Assembly (NCBI RefSeq): GCF_001591645.1
Contig: NZ_BCVH01000009.1
Coordinates: forward strand, 62,001 to 126,000
Source: Robertmurraya korlensis NBRC 107688
Lineage (GTDB): Bacteria > Bacillota > Bacilli > Bacillales > Cytobacillaceae
DNA: 64,000 nucleotides
Reading direction: 5' to 3'
In this document: one piece after another, positions 26,405 to 35,065 of the stretch
How positions within the stretch are numbered: position 1 is the first letter of the stretch
Layout: every line of letters begins with the position of its first letter
Translations under genes and position numbers: made by a program
Notes under the pieces: generated by a model
Databases searched by the model: none
Told to the model about the DNA's origin: nothing
The model's input: the letters and a program-made list of their open reading frames with translations, nothing else

Positions 26405-26556
26405 TATATTCCACCAAGTGATGATTCTTTTACATTTTCCATTTTTTGTGCTTCTGCTTCTGCATACGTTGTATGATATGGGATACGTTCATCATGCTTG
26501 GATACTGCATCAACACCTTGTTGTACAAAGCGTTTTGATTTATTGCGTTTACCCAT
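26404..26556 (-). CDS. small hypothetical protein
   Basis: A 50-residue frame with ATG at 26556 and GGAGGG seven nt upstream. The product begins MGKRNKSKRFVQQGVDAVSK, has a basic N-terminus and an acidic Ala/Glu-rich middle, and ends SSLGGI. No membrane segment, no cysteine. I do not recognise the family. It is coupled to the next small gene by a TAATG overlap, so the two are probably made together. Confidence 0.7.
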   Translation of the reverse strand: MGKRNKSKRFVQQGVDAVSKHDERIPYHTTYAEAEAQKMENVKESSLGGI

Positions 26557-26673
26557 TGCAAATCCCTCCATATCCGAGCTATTTGAAGTAGCAGGCTTGC
26601 TACCTCAAGTGTTAGTATGCTCACATACACGCTCGCTTACTAGAGGAAAAAATGGGAGGGTTTGTATATATTG

Positions 26674-27492
26674 TTACAATGCCTTTAAGTTTAAACAATC
26701 ATTGAGGTAGATCGCAATTCCATCTTCTTCATTTGTCAGTGTTACCTCATTAGCAATGGTTTTAAGTTGATCAATGCCATTTCCCATAGCAACTCCACGA
26801 CCAGCGTACTCAATCATCTCAAAGTCATTGTCCTCGTCGCCGAACGCAATGATTCTTTCCTTTGGAATATGTAGGAACTCGGATACTTTTTTCAGTCCCA
26901 CTGCTTTGCTTAAACCTGATTTCACAATTTCTATTACGTGCCATGGATCAGCCCAACGACGGTGATCAATAACCTCTGCATGAACATCTGATAAATGCTT
27001 TCGAATGTCCTGTACCTGCTCTTCTTCGGCGTGTATGAGCATACTAGTTGGTGATTCCTTTAAGAATCTTCGTAAATCCCCTGTTGTTATATTCGGTTTT
27101 CCTAAACCGAATATATCCAGAAGTTTTTCATCGTGGTAATGAAAATACACATCATCAATAACCTCAGCAATAATATTGTGAAAGGAAAAAGAGTCCAGTG
27201 CCTCTACAATATCCTTTGCCACTTCTATATCTAAAGGCGTATGGTACGTTCCCCATTGATTAGAACGGGGATGATGAATAAATGCACCGTTAAAATTTAC
27301 AATTGGAGTGGTAAGGTTTAATTCATGGTAATACATTTCACTCGAGCGATATGGTCTTCCTGTTGCAATCATAATCTCATGCCCTTGCTCTCTCGCAGAG
27401 TTTAGGACTTTTTTCGTTTTTTCTGAAATGGTCTTATCGTCTTTTAACAAAGTACCATCAAGGTCTAAAGCAATTAAATGTTTTTCTTTCAT
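26674..27492 (-). CDS. yitU: Cof-type HAD-IIB hydrolase (YitU-like)
   Basis: Haloacid dehalogenase-type phosphatase of 272 residues. Motif I is DLDGTLL (about residues 10-16) with nucleophile and acid Asp residues, followed by the ATGRPY motif II. The C-terminal GDEDNDFEMIEYAGRGVAMGN carries motifs III/IV. A large C2 cap domain lies between, as in sugar phosphate and flavin-precursor phosphatases; the B. subtilis homologue YitU has been linked to riboflavin-pathway phosphatase activity. GAGGGAT precedes the ATG. It is divergent from the yitV-like gene. Confidence 0.88.
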   Translation of the reverse strand: MKEKHLIALDLDGTLLKDDKTISEKTKKVLNSAREQGHEIMIATGRPYRSSEMYYHELNLTTPIVNFNGAFIHHPRSNQWGTYHTPLDIEVAKDIVEALDSFSFHNIIAEVIDDVYFHYHDEKLLDIFGLGKPNITTGDLRRFLKESPTSMLIHAEEEQVQDIRKHLSDVHAEVIDHRRWADPWHVIEIVKSGLSKAVGLKKVSEFLHIPKERIIAFGDEDNDFEMIEYAGRGVAMGNGIDQLKTIANEVTLTNEEDGIAIYLNDCLNLKAL

Positions 27493-27667
27493 GTCTATCC
27501 CTCGATTCCTCGTAGTAGGTTAAGTGTAAACCTTTGGGAAAATACTTGTCCACATGATACACTAAAATATAGAAATTCTTAATAAAAGAATATTGTACAT
27601 ATTCTTATGTTACCAATACTGCTTCCCTTCTGTAAAAATATTCAACTTATTATTGGAGGTTTACTTT

Positions 27668-28474
27668 TTGATTTCTGTTGAAAATAAACAAATAGGGGAG
27701 ATTCCATTATTACATTTGGCTCAGACAAATATTTTTCATGAGAAGCTCCCTCTCATTATCTTTATTCATGGGTTTACTAGTGCAAAAGAACATAATTTAC
27801 ATTATGCCTATTTACTTGCTCAAAAAGGATTTCGTGTAGTACTTCCGGATTGTCTTTATCACGGAGAGAGACAGACCGAAGAAACGAAATCTCAATTGCA
27901 ATTTCATTTTTGGGAAATTGTTTTACAAACGATATTGGAGCTAAATGATATTAAAGAACATTTTGAAGATAGCCAGTTGATCGACTCGGAAAAAATTGGT
28001 GTTGTTGGCACATCAATGGGTGGCATTGTTACTCTAGGTGCATTAACAAAGTATCCGTGGATATATACTGCTGTTAGTCTGATGGGTATGCCTTATTACG
28101 AAAAGCTTGCTAAGGCACAAATTGCTGAGCTACAGAAACAGGGAAAAGAACTCCCGTTTGAGAAGTCAGTGTTAGAAGACCTACTTGATCGTCTTCGAGA
28201 AAGGGATCTGAGTCTACAACCCGAAAAATTAGTGGGAAGACCCCTATTATTTTGGCACGGGAAAAGAGACAATGTTGTTCCATTTTCGTATGCGTATGAA
28301 TACTACGATAGCATTAAACAATATTATCATCAAACCCCTCAGCTTCTAGAGTTTATAAGTGATGAAAAAGCAGATCATAAGGTGACAAGAGATGGAGTGT
28401 TTAAAACCGTTGAATGGTTTGAAAAGCATTTGCTTATACCGAGTATGATATACGTCACTTCAGCCGAAAAATAA
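27668..28474 (+). CDS. yitV: alpha/beta hydrolase (YitV-like esterase)
   Basis: A 268-residue alpha/beta-hydrolase. The oxyanion block FIHGFTSAKEH is near residue 38, the nucleophile elbow is GTSMGG (GxSxG), and KADHKV near the end supplies the catalytic His. Upstream in-frame codons reach 27593, but GGAGG stands 8 nt before the TTG at 27668, giving the family's usual start. It likely hydrolyses an ester; the substrate is unknown. Followed by the yitW-like gene as in B. subtilis. Confidence 0.85.
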   Translation: MISVENKQIGEIPLLHLAQTNIFHEKLPLIIFIHGFTSAKEHNLHYAYLLAQKGFRVVLPDCLYHGERQTEETKSQLQFHFWEIVLQTILELNDIKEHFEDSQLIDSEKIGVVGTSMGGIVTLGALTKYPWIYTAVSLMGMPYYEKLAKAQIAELQKQGKELPFEKSVLEDLLDRLRERDLSLQPEKLVGRPLLFWHGKRDNVVPFSYAYEYYDSIKQYYHQTPQLLEFISDEKADHKVTRDGVFKTVEWFEKHLLIPSMIYVTSAEK

Positions 28475-28546
28475 TCATTATATTATAACTTATGTAAACC
28501 ATTTTGTTATCATGTAAATAGAGTTCAATTTTAAGGAGTGATTATA

Positions 28547-28855
28547 ATGGATCAAGATTTAAAAGATAGTATTATGGGGGCATTGGAATTGGTTGTTGAC
28601 CCAGAGCTTGGAGTCGATATTGTGAACCTTGGCCTTGTTTATGATATTGAGATGGATGAGGAAGGTACAGCAACTGTTACAATGACGTTAACCTCTATGG
28701 GTTGTCCGTTAGCAGGTACTATTGTGGAAAACGTGAAGGAAGCTCTAAGTGATATTCCAGAAGTGAAAAAGACAGAAGTAAATATCGTCTGGAACCCACC
28801 ATGGTCAAAAGAGAGAATGTCAAGATACGCGAAAATTGCACTTGGAATTCGATAG
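28547..28855 (+). CDS. yitW: MIP18/SufT-like metal-sulfur cluster assembly factor (YitW)
   Basis: A 102-residue DUF59 protein that helps deliver Fe-S clusters to apoproteins. The conserved core is DPELGVDIVNLGLVYDI, then TLTSMGCPL with the functional Cys, and a C-terminal NPPWSKERMS. An in-frame GTG nine bases upstream is part of the ribosome binding region AAGGAGTG; ATG at 28547 is the start. It is followed by a strong terminator. Confidence 0.92.
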   Translation: MDQDLKDSIMGALELVVDPELGVDIVNLGLVYDIEMDEEGTATVTMTLTSMGCPLAGTIVENVKEALSDIPEVKKTEVNIVWNPPWSKERMSRYAKIALGIR

Positions 28856-28859
28856 GACA

Positions 28860-28891
28860 TTAGCTAACCGCTTAATCGGTTAGCTTTTTTC
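28860..28891 (+). terminator. terminator after the yitW-like gene
   Basis: TTAGCTAACCG and CGGTTAGCT form a stem with a 6-nt loop and a run of T residues. Confidence 0.88.
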
Positions 28892-28920
28892 TATTCATTT
28901 ACCCTAAAAATATATAAGAG

Positions 28921-28963
28921 TGTGAGCTATTTCACTTAAAAAAAGTCAGGATACCCATACAAT
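28921..28963 (+). promoter_or_regulatory. Fnr-activated promoter of the radical SAM gene
   Basis: TGTGAGCTATTTCACT (28921-28936) is an exact match to the Bacillus Fnr site TGTGA-N6-TCACT. A -10 element TACAAT (28958-28963) predicts a start at about 28970, which places the box centre at -41.5. No -35 element is needed at such class II activator sites. Confidence 0.85.
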
Positions 28964-28997
28964 AGATGTAATAGTGCTTTGTCAGGAGGCTCTTATC

Positions 28998-30110
28998 ATG
29001 AATGTCGTTCGAGACTTTAACAAAGATCCGTTTATTGTTATTTGGGAATTAACAAGAGCTTGTCAGCTAAAATGTCTTCACTGTCGTGCAGAAGCTCAGT
29101 ACAAAACAGATCCAAGGGAACTAACCTTTGAAGAAGGTAAACAATTAATAGATCAAATACATGAGATGAATAATCCAATGCTCGTTTTTACAGGCGGGGA
29201 TCCACTCTTGAGGAATGATGTGTTTGATATTGCTGAATATGCAGTAAAAAAAGGTGTTCGCGTTTCAATGACACCGAGTGCTACACCCAATGTAACGAAA
29301 AAATCAATTGAAAGAGCAAAAGAGGTGGGTCTTTCTCGTTGGGCTTTTAGCTTAGACGGTCCGACTGCTGAAATACATGATCATTTTCGCGGTACAGCAG
29401 GCTCATTTGACTTAACGATTGAAAGAATTCAGTACCTCCATGAGCTTGAAATACCGATTCAAATCAACACGGTAATCTCTCGCTACAATTACGAATATCT
29501 TGACGAGATGGCTGAATTAGTTGAAAGGCTAGAATGTGTATTGTGGAGTGTCTTTTTTTTAGTACCAACTGGAAGAGGACAAGAAAAAGATATGATATCC
29601 CCAGTGGAGCATGAAAAAGTATTCATTTGGCTTCAAGAGCTGAGCAAACGTGTGCCTTTTGATATAAAAACAACAGCGGCCCAGCATTATCGACGTGTCT
29701 TTATTCAGCAAAAAATGAAAGAAGAGAAGAAAAAAGAGAATATCTCCTACTTAGATGCCTTAACTAGTCAGGGCTTAACAGGAAGTATTGATGGATTAGG
29801 AAGAGCTCCAAAGGGAGTAAATGACGGAAACGGCTTTGTCTTTATTTCTCATATCGGAGATGTGTATCCAAGTGGACTTTTACCAATAAAAGCAGGGAAT
29901 GTACGGGAGCAACCGCTAGCAGAGATTTACAGGGAGTCACCTATTTTTAAAGACTTAAGGAATCCTGATAAATATAAAGGGAAATGTGGAGTATGTGAGT
30001 TTAGATATGTATGTGGTGGCTCACGCTCAAGAGCATATGCAATGACAGGGGATTACTTAGAAAGTGAACCGTTTTGTGTTTATGTGCCAAAGGCTTTAAG
30101 AACAAAATAA
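28998..30110 (+). CDS. radical SAM/SPASM protein, TIGR04053-like
   Basis: A 370-residue enzyme. The radical SAM cluster motif is CQLKCLHC (Cx3Cx2C, near residue 22) and TGGDP is the SAM-binding motif. The C-terminal SPASM domain has CGVCEFRYVCGGSRSRAYA and a last Cys at EPFCVY for auxiliary clusters. This type is related to heme-modifying and peptide-modifying SPASM enzymes; the substrate is unknown and no small precursor peptide gene is next to it. An upstream ATG or TTG is possible, but CAGGAGG fits the ATG at 28998. The Fnr promoter shows that it is made without oxygen, fitting its Fe-S chemistry. Confidence 0.87.
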   Translation: MNVVRDFNKDPFIVIWELTRACQLKCLHCRAEAQYKTDPRELTFEEGKQLIDQIHEMNNPMLVFTGGDPLLRNDVFDIAEYAVKKGVRVSMTPSATPNVTKKSIERAKEVGLSRWAFSLDGPTAEIHDHFRGTAGSFDLTIERIQYLHELEIPIQINTVISRYNYEYLDEMAELVERLECVLWSVFFLVPTGRGQEKDMISPVEHEKVFIWLQELSKRVPFDIKTTAAQHYRRVFIQQKMKEEKKKENISYLDALTSQGLTGSIDGLGRAPKGVNDGNGFVFISHIGDVYPSGLLPIKAGNVREQPLAEIYRESPIFKDLRNPDKYKGKCGVCEFRYVCGGSRSRAYAMTGDYLESEPFCVYVPKALRTK

Positions 30111-30114
30111 TATA

Positions 30115-30138
30115 AGAGTGCAGTAGCCGCTGCACTCT
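30115..30138. terminator. hairpin between the radical SAM gene and fnr
   Basis: AGAGTGCAG and CTGCACTCT form a perfect 9-bp stem with a 6-nt loop between convergent genes; the T-run is poor. Confidence 0.6.
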
Positions 30139-30142
30139 ATGA

Positions 30143-30841
30143 TTAATCAATACTGCAATATACCTTTGGACAATTTTCACAACCAATTTCATCTTTCAAA
30201 TATTGAAGGTTGTGAACGGTGATTTTGCTCTTTTTTATGGAAATAATTTGCTCTGCTTTTAGTTCATTTAAGATGCGATTTGTGCTTTCACGGGAAGTTC
30301 CACAAAAGTTTGCAAGCTCCTGATTCGTTAGTGGAAGATCAATAAGAATACCGTTTTGAACCTCTACACCATAACTGTTAGTCATGCGGATAAGAGTAGA
30401 GTATAAGGCGCCTTTCTTTCCGTTTAACACGAGGTCACGGAACTTCGTTTGTGTTTTTCTGAAGTGATCGCTCATCCATTTTAAGAACTCTAGAGCAAGA
30501 GAACTGTTTTGAAATATTTCTTTCTCGAGCACATCTTTATTGATTGCAGCAATTTCTGCATCTTCAAGTACTCTGGCGCTAAGCAGATATTTAGGGGAAT
30601 GAGTAAAAAGTGTTAGCTCTCCGCATATGTCGTTTTTACCACAAATCCGTAAAGAAAGCTCTCTGCCATCCGATGTAATTTTACTAATCTGTACTTTCCC
30701 TGACAGGATGACGTACATTTCCTCTGCTTCCATACCTTCTTGAAAGATAAATGTATTTTTTTCTCCAATAAAGCGGCGATCAGCCAAATGAAGAAGTTCT
30801 TTAATCTCTATTGAATGAGTTTCTTTCATAGCTGCTGCCAT
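30143..30841 (-). CDS. fnr: Fnr-type oxygen-sensing regulator, copy 1
   Basis: Crp/Fnr regulator of 232 residues: N-terminal cyclic-nucleotide-binding-like beta roll, dimer helix, and C-terminal helix-turn-helix with recognition segment GTSRESTNRIL. The C-terminal tail has Cys221, Cys224 and Cys229 (CxxCxxxxC), the arrangement that binds the 4Fe-4S cluster in Bacillus Fnr, unlike the N-terminal cysteines of E. coli FNR. It should activate genes with TGTGA-N6-TCACT sites when oxygen is absent. GGGTG precedes the ATG by 8 nt. A possible -35 TTGACA lies upstream on the minus strand. A second copy lies at 35823. Confidence 0.9.
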   Translation of the reverse strand: MAAAMKETHSIEIKELLHLADRRFIGEKNTFIFQEGMEAEEMYVILSGKVQISKITSDGRELSLRICGKNDICGELTLFTHSPKYLLSARVLEDAEIAAINKDVLEKEIFQNSSLALEFLKWMSDHFRKTQTKFRDLVLNGKKGALYSTLIRMTNSYGVEVQNGILIDLPLTNQELANFCGTSRESTNRILNELKAEQIISIKKSKITVHNLQYLKDEIGCENCPKVYCSID

Positions 30842-31038
30842 CTTTCGTTCACCCTTTTTTAGACATAAATGATTCTATCATCTAGAATGAGGGTAATAAG
30901 AATTGTTGTCAATAACTTCACGTGTGATGTAACAATATGTTCACGTTTAATAAAATAGTTATGTTGTAAAAGGGGTACCCATTGTAATAAAATAAACTAC
31001 AATGCATGCAAGATACTCTTGCTATGGAGTTGAATATA

Positions 31039-32049
31039 ATGAAAAAAATTACTGATCAATTAAACCGTCCGTTACGTGATTTAAGAATATCAGTTATTGA
31101 TCGATGCAATTTTCGGTGCCAGTATTGCATGCCTGCGGAGGTGTTTGGTCCTGATTTTGCCTTTTTACCAAGAAATGAATTGCTAAGTTATGAGGAAATT
31201 GAGCGTTTGGCTCACATTTTTGTTGGACTTGGAGTGGAAAAAATACGCCTAACAGGTGGGGAGCCTCTGCTTCGAAAACAGCTCCCGTTATTAGTAGAAA
31301 AGCTCTCTAAAATAGAGGGTTTAAAAGATATAGGGTTAACAACGAACGGTGTTCTTCTACCAAAGTATGCCGAGGAGTTAAAATCTGCTGGTCTTAAGAG
31401 GGTAAATGTCAGTCTTGATAGCTTAAATGACGAGCTTTTTGGTGAAATTAACGGTCGTGGGGTTAAAACAGGACCTGTGATTGAAGGGGTCTTAGCCGCT
31501 CAAAAAGCAGGATTAGGTGTCAAACTGAATATGGTTGTTAAAAAAGGTTTAAATGATCAAGAGATTGTTCCTATGGCCCAGTTTTGTAAAGATAATGGAC
31601 TTCAACTACGTTTTATTGAGTATATGGATGTAGGGAGTACAAATGGGTGGAAGATGGATGATGTTGTGACCAAAAAAGAAATCTATGAACGATTGAATGA
31701 GCATTATTTGCTAGAGCCTGTTGATCCGGATTATTTTGGAGAAGTGGCAAAAAGATATCGGTACGAGGGCTCAAACGTAGATGTCGGATTTATTACTTCC
31801 GTTTCTGAGTCGTTTTGCTCTAGCTGCACTCGTTCTAGGCTTTCTGCTAATGGTCAAATCTTTACTTGTTTGTTTAATGGAAACGGACACGATATTCGTG
31901 ACTTTATGAGAAGTGGTGTCTCTGATTTGGAGATTGAACAAAGAATAACAGACATTTGGAATGGAAGAAATGATCGTTATTCCGATGAGCGAACGGAAGA
32001 AACAAGAGCAAATAGAAAGAAAATCGAAATGTCTTATATAGGTGGGTAA
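31039..32049 (+). CDS. moaA: GTP 3',8-cyclase, molybdenum cofactor synthesis
   Basis: Radical SAM enzyme for the first step of molybdopterin synthesis, 336 residues. The N-terminal cluster motif is CNFRCQYC (Cys23, 27, 30) and the SAM motif LTGGEPL. The C-terminal cluster is held by FCSSC and a later Cys in FTCLF, and the essential C-terminal double glycine is present (YIGG). Two upstream in-frame starts lack ribosome binding sites; GGAG stands 9 nt before the ATG at 31039. It is divergent from fnr copy 1 and supports nitrate reductase-type molybdoenzymes. Confidence 0.95.
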   Translation: MKKITDQLNRPLRDLRISVIDRCNFRCQYCMPAEVFGPDFAFLPRNELLSYEEIERLAHIFVGLGVEKIRLTGGEPLLRKQLPLLVEKLSKIEGLKDIGLTTNGVLLPKYAEELKSAGLKRVNVSLDSLNDELFGEINGRGVKTGPVIEGVLAAQKAGLGVKLNMVVKKGLNDQEIVPMAQFCKDNGLQLRFIEYMDVGSTNGWKMDDVVTKKEIYERLNEHYLLEPVDPDYFGEVAKRYRYEGSNVDVGFITSVSESFCSSCTRSRLSANGQIFTCLFNGNGHDIRDFMRSGVSDLEIEQRITDIWNGRNDRYSDERTEETRANRKKIEMSYIGG

Positions 32050-32070
32050 CAAAAACTACGAAGTAGTCTC

Positions 32071-32120
32071 AGACTGTAGACAAACTCGAGGGATTTCGAG
32101 TATGCCTATGGTCTTTTTTA
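32071..32120 (+). terminator. moaA terminator
   Basis: AGACTGTA (32071-32078) pairs, with two G-U wobbles, to TATGGTCT (32107-32114), enclosing an inner stem CTCGA/TCGAG; six T residues follow. Confidence 0.65.
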
Positions 32121-32164
32121 TTTTAAAATATAGATAAAAATCAGCCTTTTTCCCACCATTCTCA

Positions 32165-32214
32165 AACAAAAAAATGACAAAAGGCAGTGAGAAGAGCTTC
32201 CCACTGCCTTTTGT
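32165..32214 (-). terminator. ric terminator
   Basis: ACAAAAGGCAGTG (32177-32189) and CACTGCCTTTTGT (32202-32214) form a perfect 13-bp stem; a run of A residues at 32167-32174 gives the T-run on the minus strand. Confidence 0.85.
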
Positions 32215-32258
32215 CGACATTGCTTCTTTGACAGAAGTAGTTTATTTTTCCTATCCTA

Positions 32259-32954
32259 TTAGATATATCTTGGGAACAAGATATTATTTTCTAGATGGAC
32301 ATGCATAAATGTATGTTCTTCTAATAGTTCAAGTCTTTTGTATACTAAACGGTACGTACCACATGCATCCATTGGTGGTTGGAAGTCTGATGTAATATCT
32401 CTTAATTCCTTCAAAATGGCACCAGCATGATCATGCTCTTTTTCTAGCTCAGTTATTTCTTTAATCATTTCGGTACGGGTTTCGCCAGTGGTAGAGTCGA
32501 GCTTTTGAAGCATTGGAAATACAAGTTCTTCTTCTTTTGCTGTATGTTCAAGCAATTCCTTTTTTAGTTCATAAAATAATTCGTACACCTTTAATAATTC
32601 TGGACGATGGCCACCATGAACCTTTGCCACCTTTGTAACGTAAGGACTTAAATTAGCTAGTTCTTCTTCTAATGGACGGTGGTAATGTTCAATTACATGG
32701 TTAATAATTACGTCAGATGCTGAATCTGTCCATACGGCTACATCTTCTTTCGATCCTTCATACGTATCAAAAAGCTGTTGAAGCTCTTGGATGATTGCAC
32801 TAGCATCTACCGATTTTTCGGAAGCGGCTTGGTCTAAAGGAATATTCCCGCCACAGCAAAAATCAATTCGGTTTCTTTTAAATACGTCTGCAGCCTTTGG
32901 GAATTCATTTACTATATCTTTTACTAATGAGTCAGTTTGAAATGGATATGTCAT
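32259..32954 (-). CDS. ric: iron-sulfur cluster repair di-iron protein (Ric/ScdA/YtfE)
   Basis: A 231-residue protein that repairs Fe-S clusters damaged by nitric oxide or oxidants. The N-terminal ScdA_N domain has FCCGGN (Cys33-Cys34), and the C-terminal hemerythrin-like four-helix domain has the His/Glu ligands HYHRPLEEE, VHGGH, HTAKEEELVF and EHDHAG for a di-iron centre. GGAGGGCT precedes the ATG. Its promoter has an Fnr box at -41.5, so it is made during anaerobic growth, when nitrate respiration can produce nitric oxide. Confidence 0.93.
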   Translation of the reverse strand: MTYPFQTDSLVKDIVNEFPKAADVFKRNRIDFCCGGNIPLDQAASEKSVDASAIIQELQQLFDTYEGSKEDVAVWTDSASDVIINHVIEHYHRPLEEELANLSPYVTKVAKVHGGHRPELLKVYELFYELKKELLEHTAKEEELVFPMLQKLDSTTGETRTEMIKEITELEKEHDHAGAILKELRDITSDFQPPMDACGTYRLVYKRLELLEEHTFMHVHLENNILFPRYI

Positions 32955-32993
32955 TTAATTAGCCCTCCAAAAATACTTTTTATTTACAAATTA

Positions 32994-33036
32994 AGAATAA
33001 ATCATTTCGTATTCTTTTAAGGTGATGTGAATCACA
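32994..33036 (-). promoter_or_regulatory. Fnr-activated promoter of ric
   Basis: GGTGATGTGAATCACA (33021-33036) fits GTGA-N6-TCAC. On the minus strand, the -10 TATTCT (32999-32994) gives a start near 32987 and puts the box centre at -41.5. In the other direction there is no -10 at the matching distance. Confidence 0.75.
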
Positions 33037-33188
33037 CTTTAATGAATGTTTCATATTTTCTTCAAATCATTAATGGAAGTACGTTAAAATAAATTAGTAA
33101 GTGATGTTTGTCCTGTTGGATCGTTTTATGGAAGTTTATAATAAACACAGGTAAACAGAGGATCCTTTTTATATAGGAGTTGATATAG

Positions 33189-34454
33189 TTGGTTGAAAAA
33201 AGAACACCAATAAAAATTAGTGAAGCAGTAAAAAAAGTGATGACATATTCTATACATGGCAAAAAAGAGCTAGTTTCCATAAATGAAAGCTATGGCCGAT
33301 ACCTATCAGAGGATTTAATATCCACGTCAGACGTTCCTCATTTTAATCGTTCTCCCTATGATGGTTTTGCTATACGTTCGGTTGACTCAGTAAATGCTTC
33401 GCTCACCAACCCTGTTGAATTTGAAGTGGTTGACCATATTGGTGCTGGATATGTTTCCAATAAGGAGATTGGTGAATTTGAGGCCGTTCGAATCATGACA
33501 GGTGCACAAATGCCAACCAATTGTGACGCAGTTGTCATGTTAGAACTTGCAAAAACTAGCGAAAAAAACGGGAAGGCATATATGTCAATTAAGAGAGCTT
33601 TTAAGCCTGGAGATAATGTATCTTTCGCTGGAGAGGATGCAAAAAAAGGAGAAGTTCTTATAAAAAAAGGTACAAAAATCAATCCCGGTATTCAAGCGAT
33701 GCTTGCAACATTTGGTTATAAGGATGTAGCCGTAGCTAAAAAGCCGGTGATTGGTCTATTTGCCACAGGTACAGAGCTTCTAGAAGTAGGCGATGAATTA
33801 CAGCCAGGGAAAATTCGAAATTCTAATACTCATATGATCATTGCTCAAATCGAGCGTTCAGGAGCCGCAGTTAAATATTTCGGAAAGCTGCCTGATGATT
33901 TTGATTTATGCTATGAGTCGATTAGACACGCCATAGATGAGGTTGACCTATTGGTCACGACTGGTGGTGTTTCAGTTGGAGATTTTGATTATTTACCACA
34001 AATTTATAAGAAGCTAGGGGCAGAAGTACTTTTTAATAAAGTGGCTATGAGACCAGGAAGTGTGACGACTGTCGCGCATTTAGATGGGAAAATTTTATTT
34101 GGTTTATCTGGCAACCCTTCTGCTTGTTATGTAGGCTTCGAGTTATTTGCTAGACCAATTATACGCACCATGCTGTTTTCTCCGAAGCCACATTTAAGAA
34201 GGGAAAAGGCCATTCTTGAAGTGGATTTTCCAAAGGCAAACCCTTTTACACGCTTTGTGAGGAGTAGTGTAACAATCGCTGATGGAAAGTTAGTTGCTGC
34301 ACCTAGTGGAGTGGACAAATCAAATATCGTGATGAGCCTAGCAGGGGCTAATTCGTTTATCATCCTTCCTGGTGGAACAAGAGGCTATGAAGCGAATACG
34401 ATTGTTGATGTCTTATTATTAGAGGATTATGAAGGTAGCGAATGGCCATGGTAA
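33189..34454 (+). CDS. moeA: molybdopterin molybdenumtransferase
   Basis: A 421-residue enzyme that inserts molybdate into adenylylated molybdopterin. Typical motifs are PHFNRSPYDGFAIR near residue 49, TGTELLEVG in the middle, TTGGVSVGDFDY and LSGNPSACYVGFE. The start is TTG with AGGAG 9 nt upstream. It overlaps mobB by a few bases and the pair forms an operon. A TATAAT at 33137-33142 may be its -10. Confidence 0.93.
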   Translation: MVEKRTPIKISEAVKKVMTYSIHGKKELVSINESYGRYLSEDLISTSDVPHFNRSPYDGFAIRSVDSVNASLTNPVEFEVVDHIGAGYVSNKEIGEFEAVRIMTGAQMPTNCDAVVMLELAKTSEKNGKAYMSIKRAFKPGDNVSFAGEDAKKGEVLIKKGTKINPGIQAMLATFGYKDVAVAKKPVIGLFATGTELLEVGDELQPGKIRNSNTHMIIAQIERSGAAVKYFGKLPDDFDLCYESIRHAIDEVDLLVTTGGVSVGDFDYLPQIYKKLGAEVLFNKVAMRPGSVTTVAHLDGKILFGLSGNPSACYVGFELFARPIIRTMLFSPKPHLRREKAILEVDFPKANPFTRFVRSSVTIADGKLVAAPSGVDKSNIVMSLAGANSFIILPGGTRGYEANTIVDVLLLEDYEGSEWPW

Positions 34455-34969
34455 AGCCATTACTTGTACAAGTAGTGGGTTTTCAAAACAGCGGGAAAAC
34501 AACATTTGTAAAGAAACTACTACAGGTATTATCGAAGCTTAACGTAAGGGTAGCTACTATTAAGCATCATGGGCATGGTGGGAAACCTGACATAGTTGAA
34601 AAAAAGGACTCTTCGGAGCATATACACTCTGGTGCGTTTGCAGCACTAGTTGAGGGAGAAGGGAGACTACTTCTTCAAGTAGAAAAGGATGAATGGCACT
34701 TACAAGAAAAGATTGATATGTTAAGTAGTATGAGCCCAGATATTATTGTAATAGAAGGGCATAAAGAAGCGACCTATCAGAAAATTGTTCTTTTGAGAAA
34801 TGAAGCAGATTTTGAAGCTCTCAATAGTTTAGAGAATATTTGTGCGTTTGTATGTCGTGAACCATTAGATGTGAATACGAATGTTCCCATTTGGGATGAA
34901 GACTCTACTTTAAACTGGCTTGTACAATATATAAATAAAAAGAGAAATGACAGAAACTGCAAAGAGTAA
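34448..34969 (+). CDS. mobB: molybdopterin-guanine dinucleotide biosynthesis protein B
   Basis: GTP-binding adaptor of 173 residues, with P-loop GFQNSGKTT at residues 11-19 and the KHHGH segment conserved in the family. It assists attachment of GMP to molybdopterin. An ATG six bases upstream (34442) is an alternative start with the same ribosome binding site. It overlaps the end of moeA by 7 bp. Its stop lies inside the downstream terminator. Confidence 0.9.
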   Translation: MVKPLLVQVVGFQNSGKTTFVKKLLQVLSKLNVRVATIKHHGHGGKPDIVEKKDSSEHIHSGAFAALVEGEGRLLLQVEKDEWHLQEKIDMLSSMSPDIIVIEGHKEATYQKIVLLRNEADFEALNSLENICAFVCREPLDVNTNVPIWDEDSTLNWLVQYINKKRNDRNCKE

Positions 34970-34987
34970 AGTGCTTTGCAGTTTTTT
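34954..34987 (+). terminator. moeA-mobB terminator
   Basis: AAACTGCAAAG and CTTTGCAGTTT form an 11-bp stem followed by a T-run. It begins inside the last codons of mobB. Confidence 0.85.
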
Positions 34988-34991
34988 GTGC

Positions 34992-35034
34992 TGTGATTCA
35001 ATTCACTTACTATCCTTTCAAATTCTTTTATAGT
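34992..35034 (+). promoter_or_regulatory. Fnr-activated promoter of the ywiC-like gene
   Basis: TGTGATTCAATTCACT (34992-35007) is an exact TGTGA-N6-TCACT site. The -10 TATAGT (35029-35034) predicts a start near 35041, so the box centre is at -41.5, the same geometry as for the radical SAM gene and ric. Confidence 0.85.
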
Positions 35035-35065
35035 ATAGATAGTTACAACACTAGGAGTGGATACA

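Noticed and set aside
30900-30960. Fnr box between fnr copy 1 and moaA
   Set aside because: GTGA and TCAC half-sites occur, but they are 13 bp apart or abut as TCACGTGTGA; no N6 spacing and no matching -10 position.
33021-33142. Fnr box as activator of moeA
   Set aside because: The box centre would be about 120 bp from the only good -10 (TATAAT at 33137), while it is exactly at -41.5 for ric.
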